Source: Adenophora triphylla var. japonica
Lineage: Eukaryota; Streptophyta; Magnoliopsida; Asterales; Campanulaceae
Assembly: GCA_022495995.1 (NCBI GenBank)
Contig: JAFEMH010000340.1
Location: 770,149-834,148, forward strand
DNA length: 64,000 nucleotides
Direction: 5' to 3'
In this document: in pieces, positions 23,100 through 33,891 of the stretch
Layout: every line of letters starts with the position of its first letter
How positions within the stretch are numbered: position 1 is the stretch's first letter
The notes under the pieces: generated by a model
Told to the model about the DNA's origin: nothing
Database searches by the model: none
What the model saw: the letters and a program-made list of their open reading frames with translations, nothing else
Program-made: the position numbers and the translations under genes

Positions 23100-23180
23100 G
23101 CCGCGCGGTTTTGTCCAGAGGGAAAATGAAGCCGTGCGGCTTACAGTTCTGTCTGAACTGGTTATTTTCTGAATAAAAGC
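23100..23180 (+). promoter_or_regulatory. Putative promoter of the second antisense gene
   Basis: GCCGCGCGGT (23100-23109) and GCCGTGCGGC (23131-23140), 31 bp apart as in the LTR, are followed by AATAAAAGC at 23172-23180. The contexts AATGAAGCCGTGCGGCT and GCTAATG-AGCCG are shared word for word with the element's LTR. Confidence 0.45.
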
Positions 23181-23278
23181 AAGGCTTGGACATTTCATTT
23201 CATTTTCACTCTAGACTTGTCCCAATTGTTCCCAGAGCACATTTTGGACTTAAAGACACCATCTTTGGTCATTTTGCA

Positions 23279-24779
23279 ATGGAGAAGCCCGTCAGATTGC
23301 AAAGGGGGAAGCGAGACCGTTTTCTGTCCGATCTTCAATCTTGGGTGAAGCACAACTTCCAATCTCACAAGGGGCTGCTTGATCTTCCTTCAAGATCAAG
23401 TCTTTATGGCATTTGAGGGATCTCCCGCCCGATTGGGACCTTTTGAGAGCAGCAGCAAGGTTTTGGGACGTCCGGAGACATGTTTACTGCTTTTCTTACA
23501 ACGAGATTGTCCCAACGCATGAAGACTTCCGAGCCTTGATTGGGAGTCCAGAAATTGAGGCTATATCTATTCCGCTGGTCGGTGACGTGCCGATAGCGGT
23601 AAAGCTTGCATCTTTTGCGAGATTTCTGGAGGAGGCTGAGGGGATGATGATAGCCCCGGATAGGATTGACCTTTCTGATATCCCGGGCAGGTTTGGGTCT
23701 CCGGCTATGGCTGCGACCACGGTGGCTATGGATGCCTTCATTCTCTGCATATTTTCTGCTTTGTTCACCACTGAGTCCGTGGGGATCTGTCATGGCGGTC
23801 TTTTAGACATGGTCAGAGACTGCAGGGCTGGGAAGGACATTGTCCCCTTGGTTTTGGGAGAGACACTTCATGGCATCGATAGGATGGCTAGGGGAGACCA
23901 TTTCATGAGGTCTGGAGTCCTATGCGACTTTGTGGGCTGCGGGAGAGGCTCGGGGCTTTGCCGGGGGCTTTGCCGACTCGGTGCCCTTGGGTGATTTCTC
24001 GGAGAGGTGCAGAGGCAACGAGGACCGGGGTAGGCTGGGAGGCGACGATGGCTAGGCTATCCACTTCGGACATTCGTTGGTGGATACCTCATTGGAGGTT
24101 GCGGACCCGGGAGGATATTTCGGGAGTCTTATCTTTGTGAGGGTTCCGGGGTTACTGGCTGGTCATCCTTCTACATTCCTGCTTGGTATCCCGGGCGGTT
24201 TGGGGCTTTACGGGAGCCATTGAGTGATTGGGAGGACATCCGGACCATGGAGGTGGTGCCATTGGACATGAGAGATCCGGCCCGGCTTCTCATTTTTCTC
24301 GAGGGCTTGGACATATCTTTGCTTTCCCACCCAGGGGCTATCTTCGGGAGCGAAGAGCACCATCTTGACCACTTTGTCTACTTGGTACTGGTATGAGAGG
24401 GAAATGGGAGCGACTCGGGTCATTCTCGGGGGAAAGACGTCGGGCTTTATTGGGAGGCGGCTGCGACTCGAGTAGGACTCGAGGGAGGCGAGGCTAAGGC
24501 GACTCGCCATAACCGGTCAGGTGACCTGATCGGGGATATGGAGGCTCGATACAAGAGATTGTCAGAGGTCGCTCCTTTGGCGAGGCTCGAGAGGGAGGAA
24601 GTGCGGACTCGTGCTCGTGTAGAGAGGGCACTTATTGACACGAGTTTGATAGAGGCTCCGGTGAGGATACGGAGATCGGGATAAGGGATACCGACCTTAT
24701 AGAAAAGAAGAGAAAGAAAACTCGACGAGGTCGAGGTAAAGGGAAGAAGACCAAAGAAGACTCAGCGAATGACGACTGA
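23279..24779 (+). pseudogene. Antisense gene in element C resembling DUF7745 retroelement-associated proteins
   Basis: ATG at 23279 (MEKPVRLQRGKRDRF). The first frame stops at 23414-23416 and continues by a one-base shift at about 23405-23412 into the frame open to 23994 (DLPPDWDLLRAAARFWD, CFSYNEIVPTHEDFRALIG, ICHGGLLDMVRDC, LGETLHGIDRM). After that only diverged pieces remain up to a Lys/Arg-rich tail (EKKRKKTRRGRGKGKK) ending in a TGA at 24777-24779. The 'FWD...F...EIVPT.EDF..LIG' pattern is what I know from DUF7745 proteins, which often occur next to plant retroelements; this assignment is from memory. Function unknown; the basic tail could be a nuclear localisation signal. Confidence 0.6.
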
Positions 24780-25208
24780 CAGATCTTTTCTTAGGATTCC
24801 CTTATTGCCATTTTGCAAACACATTAGTTTATTTAGGCTTTTTTTTTTTTTTTTTGTATTTTAGATCTTTGTAGCGAGGTTAGCGAGTCAAGAGTAGACC
24901 GTGCTTGAACTCATCAAGAAGTTTTTAACTTGTAATGAACAAGAAATATTATCTTAGAAATTAATCAAGACACATTTCATGGAAATTCAAATGTCTTATT
25001 GATTGGGACCCGTTTTATGAAAACTGAAATACCCTTTATTATTTAGGACGCACTTCATGGAAGCTTGATTGTCCTTTTTATTGTTTAGACCGAACCATAT
25101 ATGGCTGCCTACGTTCCCCTTTTACAAGAAAGACTAAGGGGCTCAGGTCTTCGTAGTTCATTACGGTGAACTATATATATTTTTTCTTTTTTCTTTCTCT
25201 ATTCTTTT
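24780..25208. other. Element C, junction between antisense genes and INT, motif copy 6
   Basis: T-rich, non-coding. The GGCTGCCTACGTTCCCC / CGTAGTTC motif lies at about 25090-25165. Confidence 0.6.
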
Positions 25209-25379
25209 ATGTGCGGCCACTGTTTTTGCCTAGACCGCCCTTTTTGGGGTTTCGGCCTAGTGGGCATTACTCTTTTGCACTAAGATTTTTTCTTTTTTTT
25301 ATGTGCAACCATTTGTCTTTTGCCTGAACCGCCCTTTTGGGGTTTTCGGCCCTAGCCGGGTATTACTCTTTTTGCACCT
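25209..25379. repeat. Direct duplication of about 75-80 bp
   Basis: 25209-25282 and 25301-25379 share TATGTGC..CCA, TTTTGCCT, ACCGCCC, TTTCGGCC and TATTACTCTTTTTGCAC-like blocks, separated by a T-rich stretch. Confidence 0.8.
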
Positions 25380-25399
25380 TTTTTTTTATTTTAGACATA

Positions 25400-26700
25400 G
25401 TATCTTTTGAGCTTATCACCGTTATTTGGGTGGACAAAGGGATTGCCATCCAGTGCTGCAAGCTTCATGGCTCCTCCCGATAGTATCTTACGCACCACAT
25501 AAGGGCCGATCCAAACGGGTTCCCATTTTCCCGGGGTTGTCTGGTAGGGGCTTCACTTTCAACACTAAGTCACCCTCTTTGATGTCTCTGGCCGTAACCT
25601 TTTGTCAAACGCTCACGGCCATCCGCCTCTGGTAGGCTCGGGTGTGTTCCATGGCTTTTAGCCTTCTTTCATCAAGCGGGGCTAACTCATCATGCCATTT
25701 GCACAACCATTCTACTTCATTGACACTACTTTCCGGGAGGACCCTTAATGACGGGATTTCCAACTCCACTGGTAACACTTTGCTTCCATCCCGTAGGTTA
25801 AGGCAAAAGGAGTTTCTCCCGTAGGCCGTTCGACAGACGTTCTATAGCCCCGAGTGCCAAGTGCGGCTTTTCGGGCCAATCACGACCACGGGTGGCCATT
25901 TTCCGGATGATCCGTTCGAGCGTCTTATTAGCGGCTTCACGGCTCCATTAGTCGAGGTGCATGCGGAGACGACTTGTGGCGAAGTGATTACGAATTCGAC
26001 AAAGCAACCTATCGCAGTCCCCTTCAAAGTGCGATCCATTATCGGAAATGATCTCGTTGGGCACCCCATATCTGCACATTATGTTTTCTTTGATGAATTG
26101 GGCCACTTTTATGGAAGTGAGGACCTTGTAGGACTTGGCCTCTACCCACTTGGTAAAGTAGTCAATGGCTACTAGCACAAATTCATGTCCATTGCTTCTG
26201 CCCGGCTATTTTCCCTATCACGTCAATACCCCAAGTTGCAAACGGCCAAGGAGTCGTCATGCGGTACGGAGTCATGAGGCGGGAGATGGTTGAGGTTGGC
26301 AAACCGGCGCACTTGTCGCATGCTCGGACGTGTCGGACACAGTCTGTTTCCATGGAAATCCAGTAGTAACCCATTCTGAGGATCACTTGCATCAGGGCTC
26401 TGGCATTCATATGAGGACCGCAGGGACCATTGTGGACTTCGGTCATCAACTCTTTGGCCCTTTCTTGAGTGACGCACAAGAGGAGTGGTCCTTGGTACCG
26501 CTTCTTGTATAGGTTGCCTCCTAGAATGACATAATGGGAGGCCAACCTTTTCGTGGCTTGTAAGCTCTTGGCTCGACACCTTCTTTTGGTCTACCTTCTT
26601 CGTCTCGAAAGCCGACTCTCCATCTTTGAGGAACTGGTAAATTTGATTGTACCGGGGTTCCTTTATAGGCTCGGGTCCTGTGTCTACTTCCTGACAGAAG
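25400..26700 (-). pseudogene. Element C integrase, frameshifted
   Basis: Zinc-binding part HNGPCGPHMNARALM ... CDKCAGLP with WGIDVIG (first catalytic Asp) at 26545-26183; the next piece, in another frame (26178-25948), has IDYFTKWVEAKSY and IISDNGSHFEGD (second Asp). The region of the catalytic Glu and the tail (25.95-25.40 kb) is in further frames; a piece near 25560-25480 reads GDLVLKVKPLPDNPGKM. Cannot be active. It stands in the normal place downstream of aRNH. Confidence 0.85.
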
Positions 26701-26749
26701 GCTGGGGCTTCTCTTCTACCCACTCGGAAGGGTTTTATGGCTTTTCCCT

Positions 26750-27165
26750 CGGGGATCTCTACCAATGAGGCTAGAGTAGCTAGGGCATCTGCGAATCTGT
26801 TCTTTTCCCTTGGCAAGTAGTGGAAGGTCACTTCTCTGAATTGTCCAGTCAACTCCTCCATATGGGCATGATACCGCTGCGGGGTTAGGGTCCACAGTCT
26901 TCCACTTGTTGGAAACACTGGTTGATGATCGGGCGAGTCTCCGTAAACTTCTAGCTCCTTGACATTCCTTTCTAAGGCGGCTTCCCAAACCAGCCAATGC
27001 GGAGCTTCGTACTCGGCAACATTGTTCGTGGCGGGAAGTTCAACTTGAGGGCTATGGGTGTATGCTCATCTTTCGGATCGACCGGTAGCATCCCGACGCC
27101 ATTTCCTCTTTTGTTAGCGGCTCCGTCAAAGAATAATTGCCATCGGTTTTCGTGCTCGACTTCAA
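26750..27165 (-). pseudogene. Element C second (archaeal-type) RNase H
   Basis: Minus-strand pieces in shifted frames carry WQLFFDGAANKRGNGVG (about 27150), TNNVAEYEAP (near 27010) and FHYLPREKNRFADALATL (near 26820), corresponding to the catalytic segments of the additional RNase H of Tat-lineage elements. At least two frameshifts. Confidence 0.75.
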
Positions 27166-27700
27166 AGATCCCTTCATCGGGAATTGGGGTTCGGGCCCTC
27201 TGTCTTCATTGCGGGAAGTTCGCCGGGTGGTCGACAACGCTTGACCCTTGATGGCCTTTACGGTCACATAGTTGATGTCATACTCTGCTAAGAAGAAGGA
27301 CCATTTTGCTAGACGCATCGAGAGGGAAGGTTTATCAAAGATGTACTTGATGGGGTCCATTTTTGAGATCAAATTCACAGGGTGGGCTTGCATATAATGC
27401 TTCAGCTTACCGACTACCCAGACCGATCTGCCACGGAGTCTTTTCACATCTTGAGTAATTGAGCTCACTTCCCTGTAGCTTCCGGTGACAAAGTAAATGG
27501 CATTCTCTACCCGAGAATCTTTCTTCTCCTGAGCAAGTATAGCCCCAACCGGCCGTATCGGTGACGGTGAGATAGAGCGAGAAGAGGTTTACGTCTATGT
27601 GGGGGCATAGCACGGAGGATGTACCAAGTATGCCTTGATGCGGTCAAAGGCATCCCGGCATTCTTCGGCCCATTACGTGTCTACGTTCTTCTTCATGAGC
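27166..27700 (-). pseudogene. Element C first RNase H and tether
   Basis: Pieces LFSLYLTVTDTAGW (about 27590), ENAIYFVTGSYRE near 27500 and YMQAHPVNLISKMDPIKYIF (about 27390-27330), then MRLAKWSFFLAEYDI, the usual RNase H end and tether. Several frameshifts. Confidence 0.7.
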
Positions 27701-28510
27701 TTGAAGATGGGCTCGCACATAGTGGTCAATCGATTGACGAAATGGCCGATGTACCGCAGCTTTTCCCATAAAGCTCTTGACTTACATGCAGGTCCGAGGT
27801 GGCCTCATATCCATAATGGCTTTGATCTTTTGGGGGTCAACTTCGATACCTCGCTCCGTGACCATATACCCAAGCACTTTTCCCCTTGTCACTCCGAAGG
27901 TGCATTTAGCAGTGTTTAGTCTCATGGAATGTTGTCTCAGCCTCTCAAAGAACTTCCGCAGTCAACAAAGTCTTTGCCCGTCCTTGCCTTTGGAGTGGAT
28001 TATCATGTCGTCTACATAGACCTCAATCTCCTTGTGGATCATGTCATGAAAAAGCGCGGTCGCTGCCCTTTGGTAAGTAGCCCCGGCATTCATAAGCCCA
28101 AATGGCATCACTGTATAACAGTAAGTTCCCCACGGTGTGGTGAAGGCTGTATTTTCTTGGTCTTCCTCGGCCATCTTGATCTGGTTGTAGCCTGCAAAGC
28201 CATCGACGAAGGATTTGACTTCGTAGTTGGCGATTGAGTCCACCGGGATGTCTATGTTTGGCAAAGGGTAATCGTCCTTGGGGCTGGCCTTGTTCGGATC
28301 TCGGAAATCCACACAAACACGCACCTTCCCATTGGCCTTGGTGACGGTCACAATATTGGATAACCATGTCGGATATTCGATGACTCGATGAATCCTACCC
28401 GTAGCTTCTCAATTTCTTCTTTGACTGTAGAGACCATTCGGCTTGATCTTTCTCGGTTTACATTTGCGGCTTAGCATCCGGTGCTAGAGGGATTACGTGC
28501 TCTACTATCG
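27701..28510 (-). pseudogene. Element C reverse transcriptase, frameshifted
   Basis: The main piece 28351-27962 carries VCVDFRDPNKASPKDDYPLP, FVDGFAGYNQIKM, MPFGLMNAGATYQR and the active-site YVDD (in EVYVDDMIIHSKG). The start (IPLAPDAKP near 28490) and the end (LRYIGHFVNRL near 27750) are in other frames. RT of Ogre-like type. Confidence 0.88.
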
Positions 28511-29394
28511 AGCTATCTAGCCCGGCATATCCCTGTATGACCATGCAAACACGTCGACGTATTCCTTGAGCGGATCGATCGGTCTGTCCCGTTCAACCCC
28601 CTGGAAGAAGTTTCCGATCTCTGTGTCTCTTTAGGTTCCTCGACGGTACCCAAGTTCACACTTGTCAAAACCTCCTCGGCGGCTTGGGCCCGGTTTTCCT
28701 CTTTTCAAACACGCTTAAAGATTTCTTTAATGTATTGTTCATTTAGTGTGTTTGCATCTTGTTCAAATGATTCATTATTAACGTTGTTAAGTTTTGAGTT
28801 AATTTATCATTTGTTAAGTTGGCAATAAGAGGATACTCAGGAAGATCCGTCATTTCATTCAAAATAAGGGGAAAGATGACATCGATTACATTTTGATAGT
28901 CCTCGGGCGTGAGGCCTTCGGATGACTCGGAGGGACCGGAATTCAAAGGTTCCTGACTCGACCGTATGGACAACGGGGTGTTTGACACGGCCCAGGTTGA
29001 GAAGGACGAGGTACCAATCCAAGCTCCGCTATCATTTCTTGTCGGCGGCTATAGGTCCCCGAGAACGTCTCCCAATTCTTCAATGGCATCTCTGTCTTAG
29101 TTACCAAAGTGCGGGGATCGAAAGGATTTTCACCACCGTCTCCAATTACGGCAACTATCTCGGTATACGAGCTGAAGTCGATCAAATCCGGGATACTGTG
29201 CTTCTTCATCAAACAAGCGTAGCAAGCCCCACTCACTGTCTTCACTATTGGCGGCTTCTATCTGGTGATCTTCGGAAGAGCTAACTCGAAAGCGAGAAGT
29301 CCATTACTCACGGATGTGACTCTTTGATTGTCTGAGTTTCCTTTGAAGACATACTCGTTACGAACGGTAGTGGTAGCCCCGGAATGTCGGCAAG
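28511..29394 (-). pseudogene. Element C linker between G-patch and RT
   Basis: Broken pieces: 29245-28943 (PDLIDFSSYTEIVAVIGDGG, LKNWETFSGTYSRRQ) and 28988-28743 (PEDYQNVIDVIFPLIL). Corresponds to the poorly conserved pro-RT linker of Ogre-like polyproteins. No recognised domain. Confidence 0.55.
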
Positions 29395-30240
29395 TCAAGG
29401 AACATTCTTCGAATAGGATTGGTGGCTTTCCCTCATTTTCTCAAGATTTTCCGTAAGGGTTTTACGCAATGAGATCCGGTGATCACTTTTATCATGTTGT
29501 GTCCCGCCTTTTGTAAAGTAATGGGTCGTGATAAAGCTGTAGGGATGAAGCCGGGCCCCTTTAACTTTTACGCCATTCGGTTTGTACCCCAAGCCGTATG
29601 CCGTAGTCTGCTCCTTTACATCGATGATGGTATTGCGACCACGAAGTCTTCTACCCAATCCAAGTCCCGAAGATAACCCATTTTTCTCATCATTCTCATG
29701 GCGGGAGGGATTTTATCGGAAGTAGTAGTGAGGTCGGTGCAACACACTTGTGCTTTGGAAGGAGCTATAGAGAATCCTGTCAATGCCAACCCTTCGTCAT
29801 CATGTTTGATTTCCAATATCGGGATGTCTCCAAGGTCTTTGGTTCCTTCTACCGTGACACTGTCTCCATAAATGGTGGTGATAGTACCATCATTTGACTG
29901 AAATTTGGCGCATTGGTGCAAAGTAGAGGCTACCCCATTTATCGGTGGATCCGGGGCCGTCCCAGAGAGCGATAAATGAAATCGGAATATCAATCACTTG
30001 AAAATCAACGTCCATGACCTTTTTCCGAACCACGGCTTGAGAGTAGCAATCCCCAAAACGGCCGTGCGGTGGAGTCATAGGCTTTAATAGTCGACTAGAA
30101 GGCTTCAAATCGGTTGGCTTCAAGTCCAATAAGTCCATCATCTTGGGCGGCAAGACATTCATTGCAGACCCTCCATCGACTAATACCCGTGGCAATCGAC
30201 GCTCTTCTAACTGGGTGTGATGTAAAGAGGTTCGTTATGA
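29395..30240 (-). pseudogene. Element C protease and G-patch
   Basis: Protease start at 30195 (PRVLVDGGSAMNVLPPKMM), then frame changes. A piece at 29993-29616 has NGVASTLHQ, TTIYGDSVTVEG and the run-up to a G-patch (PPAMRMMRKMGYLR). The G-patch glycine motif is completed in another frame (29658: GRRLRGRN ... AYGLGYKPNGVK). The active site is D-G-G-S instead of D-T/S-G. The close relative in E (58649-59572) is unbroken over the same stretch and guides this reading. Confidence 0.8.
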
Positions 30241-32160
30241 CTAGCTCCATACTTTGGCGGTGTCCAAGTCAGTGAAGGTAATGATGTTTCTGTAGTGGAT
30301 ACTTCCAATCATTTGGACGACCTCATCTGGGGTGACATCTATGGGCACCAAGGTCTTGGCCAAACTTTCTTCTAGCTTCAACTTATGAGGGTATGAAGAG
30401 GTTAACAGGGACCACAAGGAGATATTGGCTTGGGTACACTTCAACTGAGTCAACACTGGATCCTCTTTGTCAGAGTCTGGTTTTTCTACTTCCGGCTTAT
30501 AAGGCCTCTTATCTGTCTTTGGCTCCGAGACGGCATTCCTTTTGTCACCCTTAGGCTGCTCAATACTCATCTGTCCAGACCGAGTCATCACATAGACATT
30601 AGATTTTCCCGGGTCATTATTCCTACTGGAGGATTCTGTTAGCTCTTTCAAAGTCAGAGGCGGGCTCTTGCTGGCGTATGGCCAATTCTGCTGATTAATC
30701 TGATTAATGGCACTACTGGAGGCGTAGGCTGCTTCTCGAATCTGATCCCAAGTTAACGGCTTTCTGACCTTCTCAGGGTTCTGACTCTCTGATTGGCTTA
30801 GCAGTTGGCTGGTTTCAGCTTTTCCTTCTCCGTTTAGAGCCTTCACAGTCTCATTCAAACTTTTCAAAGTCAACATGCAACAGGAGTTATCACCTTCAGG
30901 GTTTGGAGCCTGGCGACTGGCTTTCTCATCCAGGTCCAACAATTTTTTCAACAGAGTGGGATCACATTCCTCATCACTGTCAAGCATGTCCCTTCTTTCT
31001 CTAGGGGTCAGCCTTCTGACGGCATCTTTGACATTGGCCAAACATTTTCTGAAGTGAGAAATTCCATCATCAATAAGGATTTCTGCGGGGTCAAACCTCA
31101 TGGCGGGTTTCTGTTCTTCACTGTCGGGAAGGTTTTCTGGGCTTTTTGGCTTCTGGGCTAACCACTCTTCTACTGTTCCTTCCGGCACTTCGACCGTGTC
31201 TTCATCAGTATCACTGCAGTAACTCTCGCGGGAACTTTCGTCTTGACTCTGATGACCAATGAGGGCAAAAGCAGGTCGGGATACTTGACGCCATATAAGA
31301 GGTATCTTGGACTCCTCCTCTGACTTGGGAATTACCAAGAAAACATCATTGTCGTCACAGGACATAAAGGGGACTGGGGTCGCCTCGAGACTTAAGACTC
31401 TTTCCAGGGCATCCATACACTCTTCTTCAGACAAGGTCTCAGGAGTGACTACTAACACCGTAACAGAGTCTACTCTCCCTGATGAGAGTTTGGCTTCCGC
31501 GATGCTTACGTTTTCCAGATCGGCGGGTGGAGCCCACTTTCCTCTTTCAGCTAGGGCTTCAATTAAATCCCTCCATTCACCGACCAAGTCTTTGTAAGGA
31601 GTATTGAACTCTAGGATGTAGGACTCATATACTGCCTCATCTAAGCTAGCATCCTTTTCCTTTTCCGAGCCTTTACACAGGCTGCAAATACACTTTGAAG
31701 TGATTTCATCCCCTATTCCAGGTCTGTGGTTTTCTACCTCATCTTGCCCTTTAGGTTTCACTTCTGCTGACTCCAAGTCCATTCCTTCTACTGAACTGTC
31801 ATCATCACTGTAAATCCATCCATTCCTATTCTCGTTTCCGACTGATTCTTCACTACCACTGTCTGAGAGATAGGCAAATTCACAGGCGTTGACGAAATTA
31901 GAGAGGTCAGGGTGGTACTGGGATTCCAGGGTAAGGAGATTTGGATTAGGCTGAAAGGAGGGAAAGAGTCCCACGGGGGGATGCAAAGGCTGTGAGGGTG
32001 TCGGGACCCTGACGGCTCGGGATGTTGGGGAAGACTGAAAAGGGACAGTCTTTGGCAATGGATTATATGAGGATGGGGGAGGGCATTGGCTATAGGCTAG
32101 CTTTTCTTCCCTAGTCATCTGGTTACCCAAACCAGTGCTGTTCTCTGTCGAATCGGACAT
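30241..32160 (-). CDS. Element C gag-like/spacer ORF (about 640 aa), capsid core missing
   Basis: Open from the first ATG at 32160 (MSDSTENSTG) to 30241; the same frame is open upstream to 32247. The N-terminal part resembles the gag start of B and D (RTPGQQLVSAEFSDSS). Then come acidic spacer sequence (YKDLVGEWRDLIEAL, LVVTPETLSEEECMDAL) and a part that aligns with D/E across its break (LANVKDAVRRLTPRERRDML, GDNSCCMLTLKSL, NWPYASKSPPLTLKEL). The end (NISLWSLLTSSYPHKLKLEE) leads into PR. The gag core, zinc knuckle and first protease present in D are absent, as if deleted between the gag start and the spacer. Possibly still translated, but it cannot form a normal capsid. Confidence 0.8.
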   Translation of the reverse strand: MSDSTENSTGLGNQMTREEKLAYSQCPPPSSYNPLPKTVPFQSSPTSRAVRVPTPSQPLHPPVGLFPSFQPNPNLLTLESQYHPDLSNFVNACEFAYLSDSGSEESVGNENRNGWIYSDDDSSVEGMDLESAEVKPKGQDEVENHRPGIGDEITSKCICSLCKGSEKEKDASLDEAVYESYILEFNTPYKDLVGEWRDLIEALAERGKWAPPADLENVSIAEAKLSSGRVDSVTVLVVTPETLSEEECMDALERVLSLEATPVPFMSCDDNDVFLVIPKSEEESKIPLIWRQVSRPAFALIGHQSQDESSRESYCSDTDEDTVEVPEGTVEEWLAQKPKSPENLPDSEEQKPAMRFDPAEILIDDGISHFRKCLANVKDAVRRLTPRERRDMLDSDEECDPTLLKKLLDLDEKASRQAPNPEGDNSCCMLTLKSLNETVKALNGEGKAETSQLLSQSESQNPEKVRKPLTWDQIREAAYASSSAINQINQQNWPYASKSPPLTLKELTESSSRNNDPGKSNVYVMTRSGQMSIEQPKGDKRNAVSEPKTDKRPYKPEVEKPDSDKEDPVLTQLKCTQANISLWSLLTSSYPHKLKLEESLAKTLVPIDVTPDEVVQMIGSIHYRNIITFTDLDTAKVWS

Positions 32161-33870
32161 TCTGACTCTCTGGACTGACCAAACTGAGGATTCTGGCGAA
32201 CTGTCTGAGAATTCTGCGCTAACAAGTTGCTGACCCGGTGTTCTCACCCACTTCTTTCTCGCTGCGGGAAAGGGATAGGAAAGGTTTAGACTCGGGGTAG
32301 GTGTTTAGGCTGAAGGCTCAGGCAATATGCAAATTAGAATCTTCCAGTTTACTTAAAACAGTGTCTTTTATTAATATCTATTTGGTTGGAAAAGGGGGTT
32401 TGCCCTTCTTTTTCGTAACTACTCTAGATCCTGGATCAGTGGGTTCCGTCACTACGTCTATAAGCCCCTCGTATTCCACCTGTATTTCGACCTCCCAGGG
32501 TGGACAGCCCCGGGCGAGGGTCCTATAGGGCACGCGAATCCCACCGACCGAGAGTAAAGAACGCTCCTAACGGGTCTAGCGGGTCATAGGAACTTTCAAC
32601 GCACGAGCGATGCGGATTATAGTCAAGGCAATACCGGGAAAGTCTCGTCTTTCTGCCTTGATAGAATTTTGGCAGAATTTCGCTTGAGTGAATGACGTTT
32701 TGACTTTCGGTAATGTCCGAGAAGATAATAGGCATGGGTCGGGCGGCAAAAGCCGGATGACACAGTGTCACATTGAACTTCGTTGCATACGTCGGGCGTG
32801 AGTTAGAATCGAAGTCAATGCCGGGTCAAGATCTTGCCAATTTTTCCTTGTCGGAATTTTAGCAGAGCTTCGCTTGAGCGAAAGATCTTTTGATTTGTTG
32901 GCAAAGACTCGGTCTTGACTCTTACGCATTCCGTGCAGGTCAAGGTCAATAGTCAATGTCGGAGTCGAGATCTCGCCAATTTTTCCTTGTCGAAATTTTG
33001 GCAGAGTTCCTCTTCCGTTATGAACTAAGGCTTGACCTTTACGAGGGTATGCAACTGGGCTATATTACACGGACTAGACCAAAAACCAACCAAAAGTCAC
33101 GGTTTTTTGAAACGTGTGACACGGACTTTGCATTGGTCGACACTGGCTGCCATGGGGAGGTTGGGATGATTCCGTGCGCGTCCGGGAGCATCGTAAGGCT
33201 ATCCGTAACTGCAGCTGGAACCACCCTCGGGTTTGAAGGACGTGCGTGCAAAGTGTACAGGATATATCAGGTGCGCGTAGTGTGCGGTCTCCTAAAAATG
33301 TTCATTTTTGAGTTAAAACAGAAATTTTCATAATGTGTTTTAAAGGAATGATTTCGGGACGGGGAAAATGCAGCACATAAGCACGTAAATTTTCTGGGAG
33401 CCCTGGGCCAACATGGAGCCGAGTAGCCCCAAGCCGCTAGGATCGCCATTAGCCTCAATTTTTCCCCGGTGGAATTGCCACCGAGGTCGCCCGGTCCGAA
33501 TCCAAGGAGGATTGAGCCGTACGACCGCATGGATCAATTTTCCAGTTCCACTCCTTTTGCTATTTTTTCGGGTTGTTTCCCGTTCAAAGGATGCACAGAT
33601 TCCAAGATGCAAATGATGCAATGCAAGGTAAAGAAAGCAAGCACGATTAATGAAATCAGCGACGGGAGTCTAACCCGCTCAAAGGGAAAAGCTTTCTTTT
33701 ATATTTTTTTCAATTTTTTTCGAAAAGGGATACCGGGTACGTGGGATTGTTAAACCACCGGTTATCCCAACTCCCACATCGTGAGTGTACAGGAAGGGCA
33801 AGTGGTTTCCACCTATATACCGAGTATCGATTTTTTGTTTTGAAAATAAAAGCTTTTCTCCTTTGGGATA
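32161..33870 (-). other. Element C leader with diverged direct repeats
   Basis: Related blocks with GAATTTTGGCAGA-like and GCTTGAGCGAAAGA-like words near 32658, 32835 and 32972. The 32390-32530 block is conserved in B (39780-39920) and D (43678-43760). A palindrome TGACACAGTGTCA sits at 32757-32769. No ORF supported. Confidence 0.65.
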
Positions 33871-33888
33871 TCCCCAGCGGAGTCGCCA
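33871..33888 (-). other. Element C primer-binding site
   Basis: Minus strand TGGCGACTCCGCTGGGGA, three bases from the LTR edge; the same 18 bases are in element B. From memory this is the tRNA-Arg-type PBS of Ogre elements. Confidence 0.85.
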
Positions 33889-33891
33889 AAC

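Noticed and set aside
33871..33888. A tRNA-Arg gene fragment
   Set aside because: Only the 18-base 3' complement is present next to an LTR edge; it is a primer-binding site.
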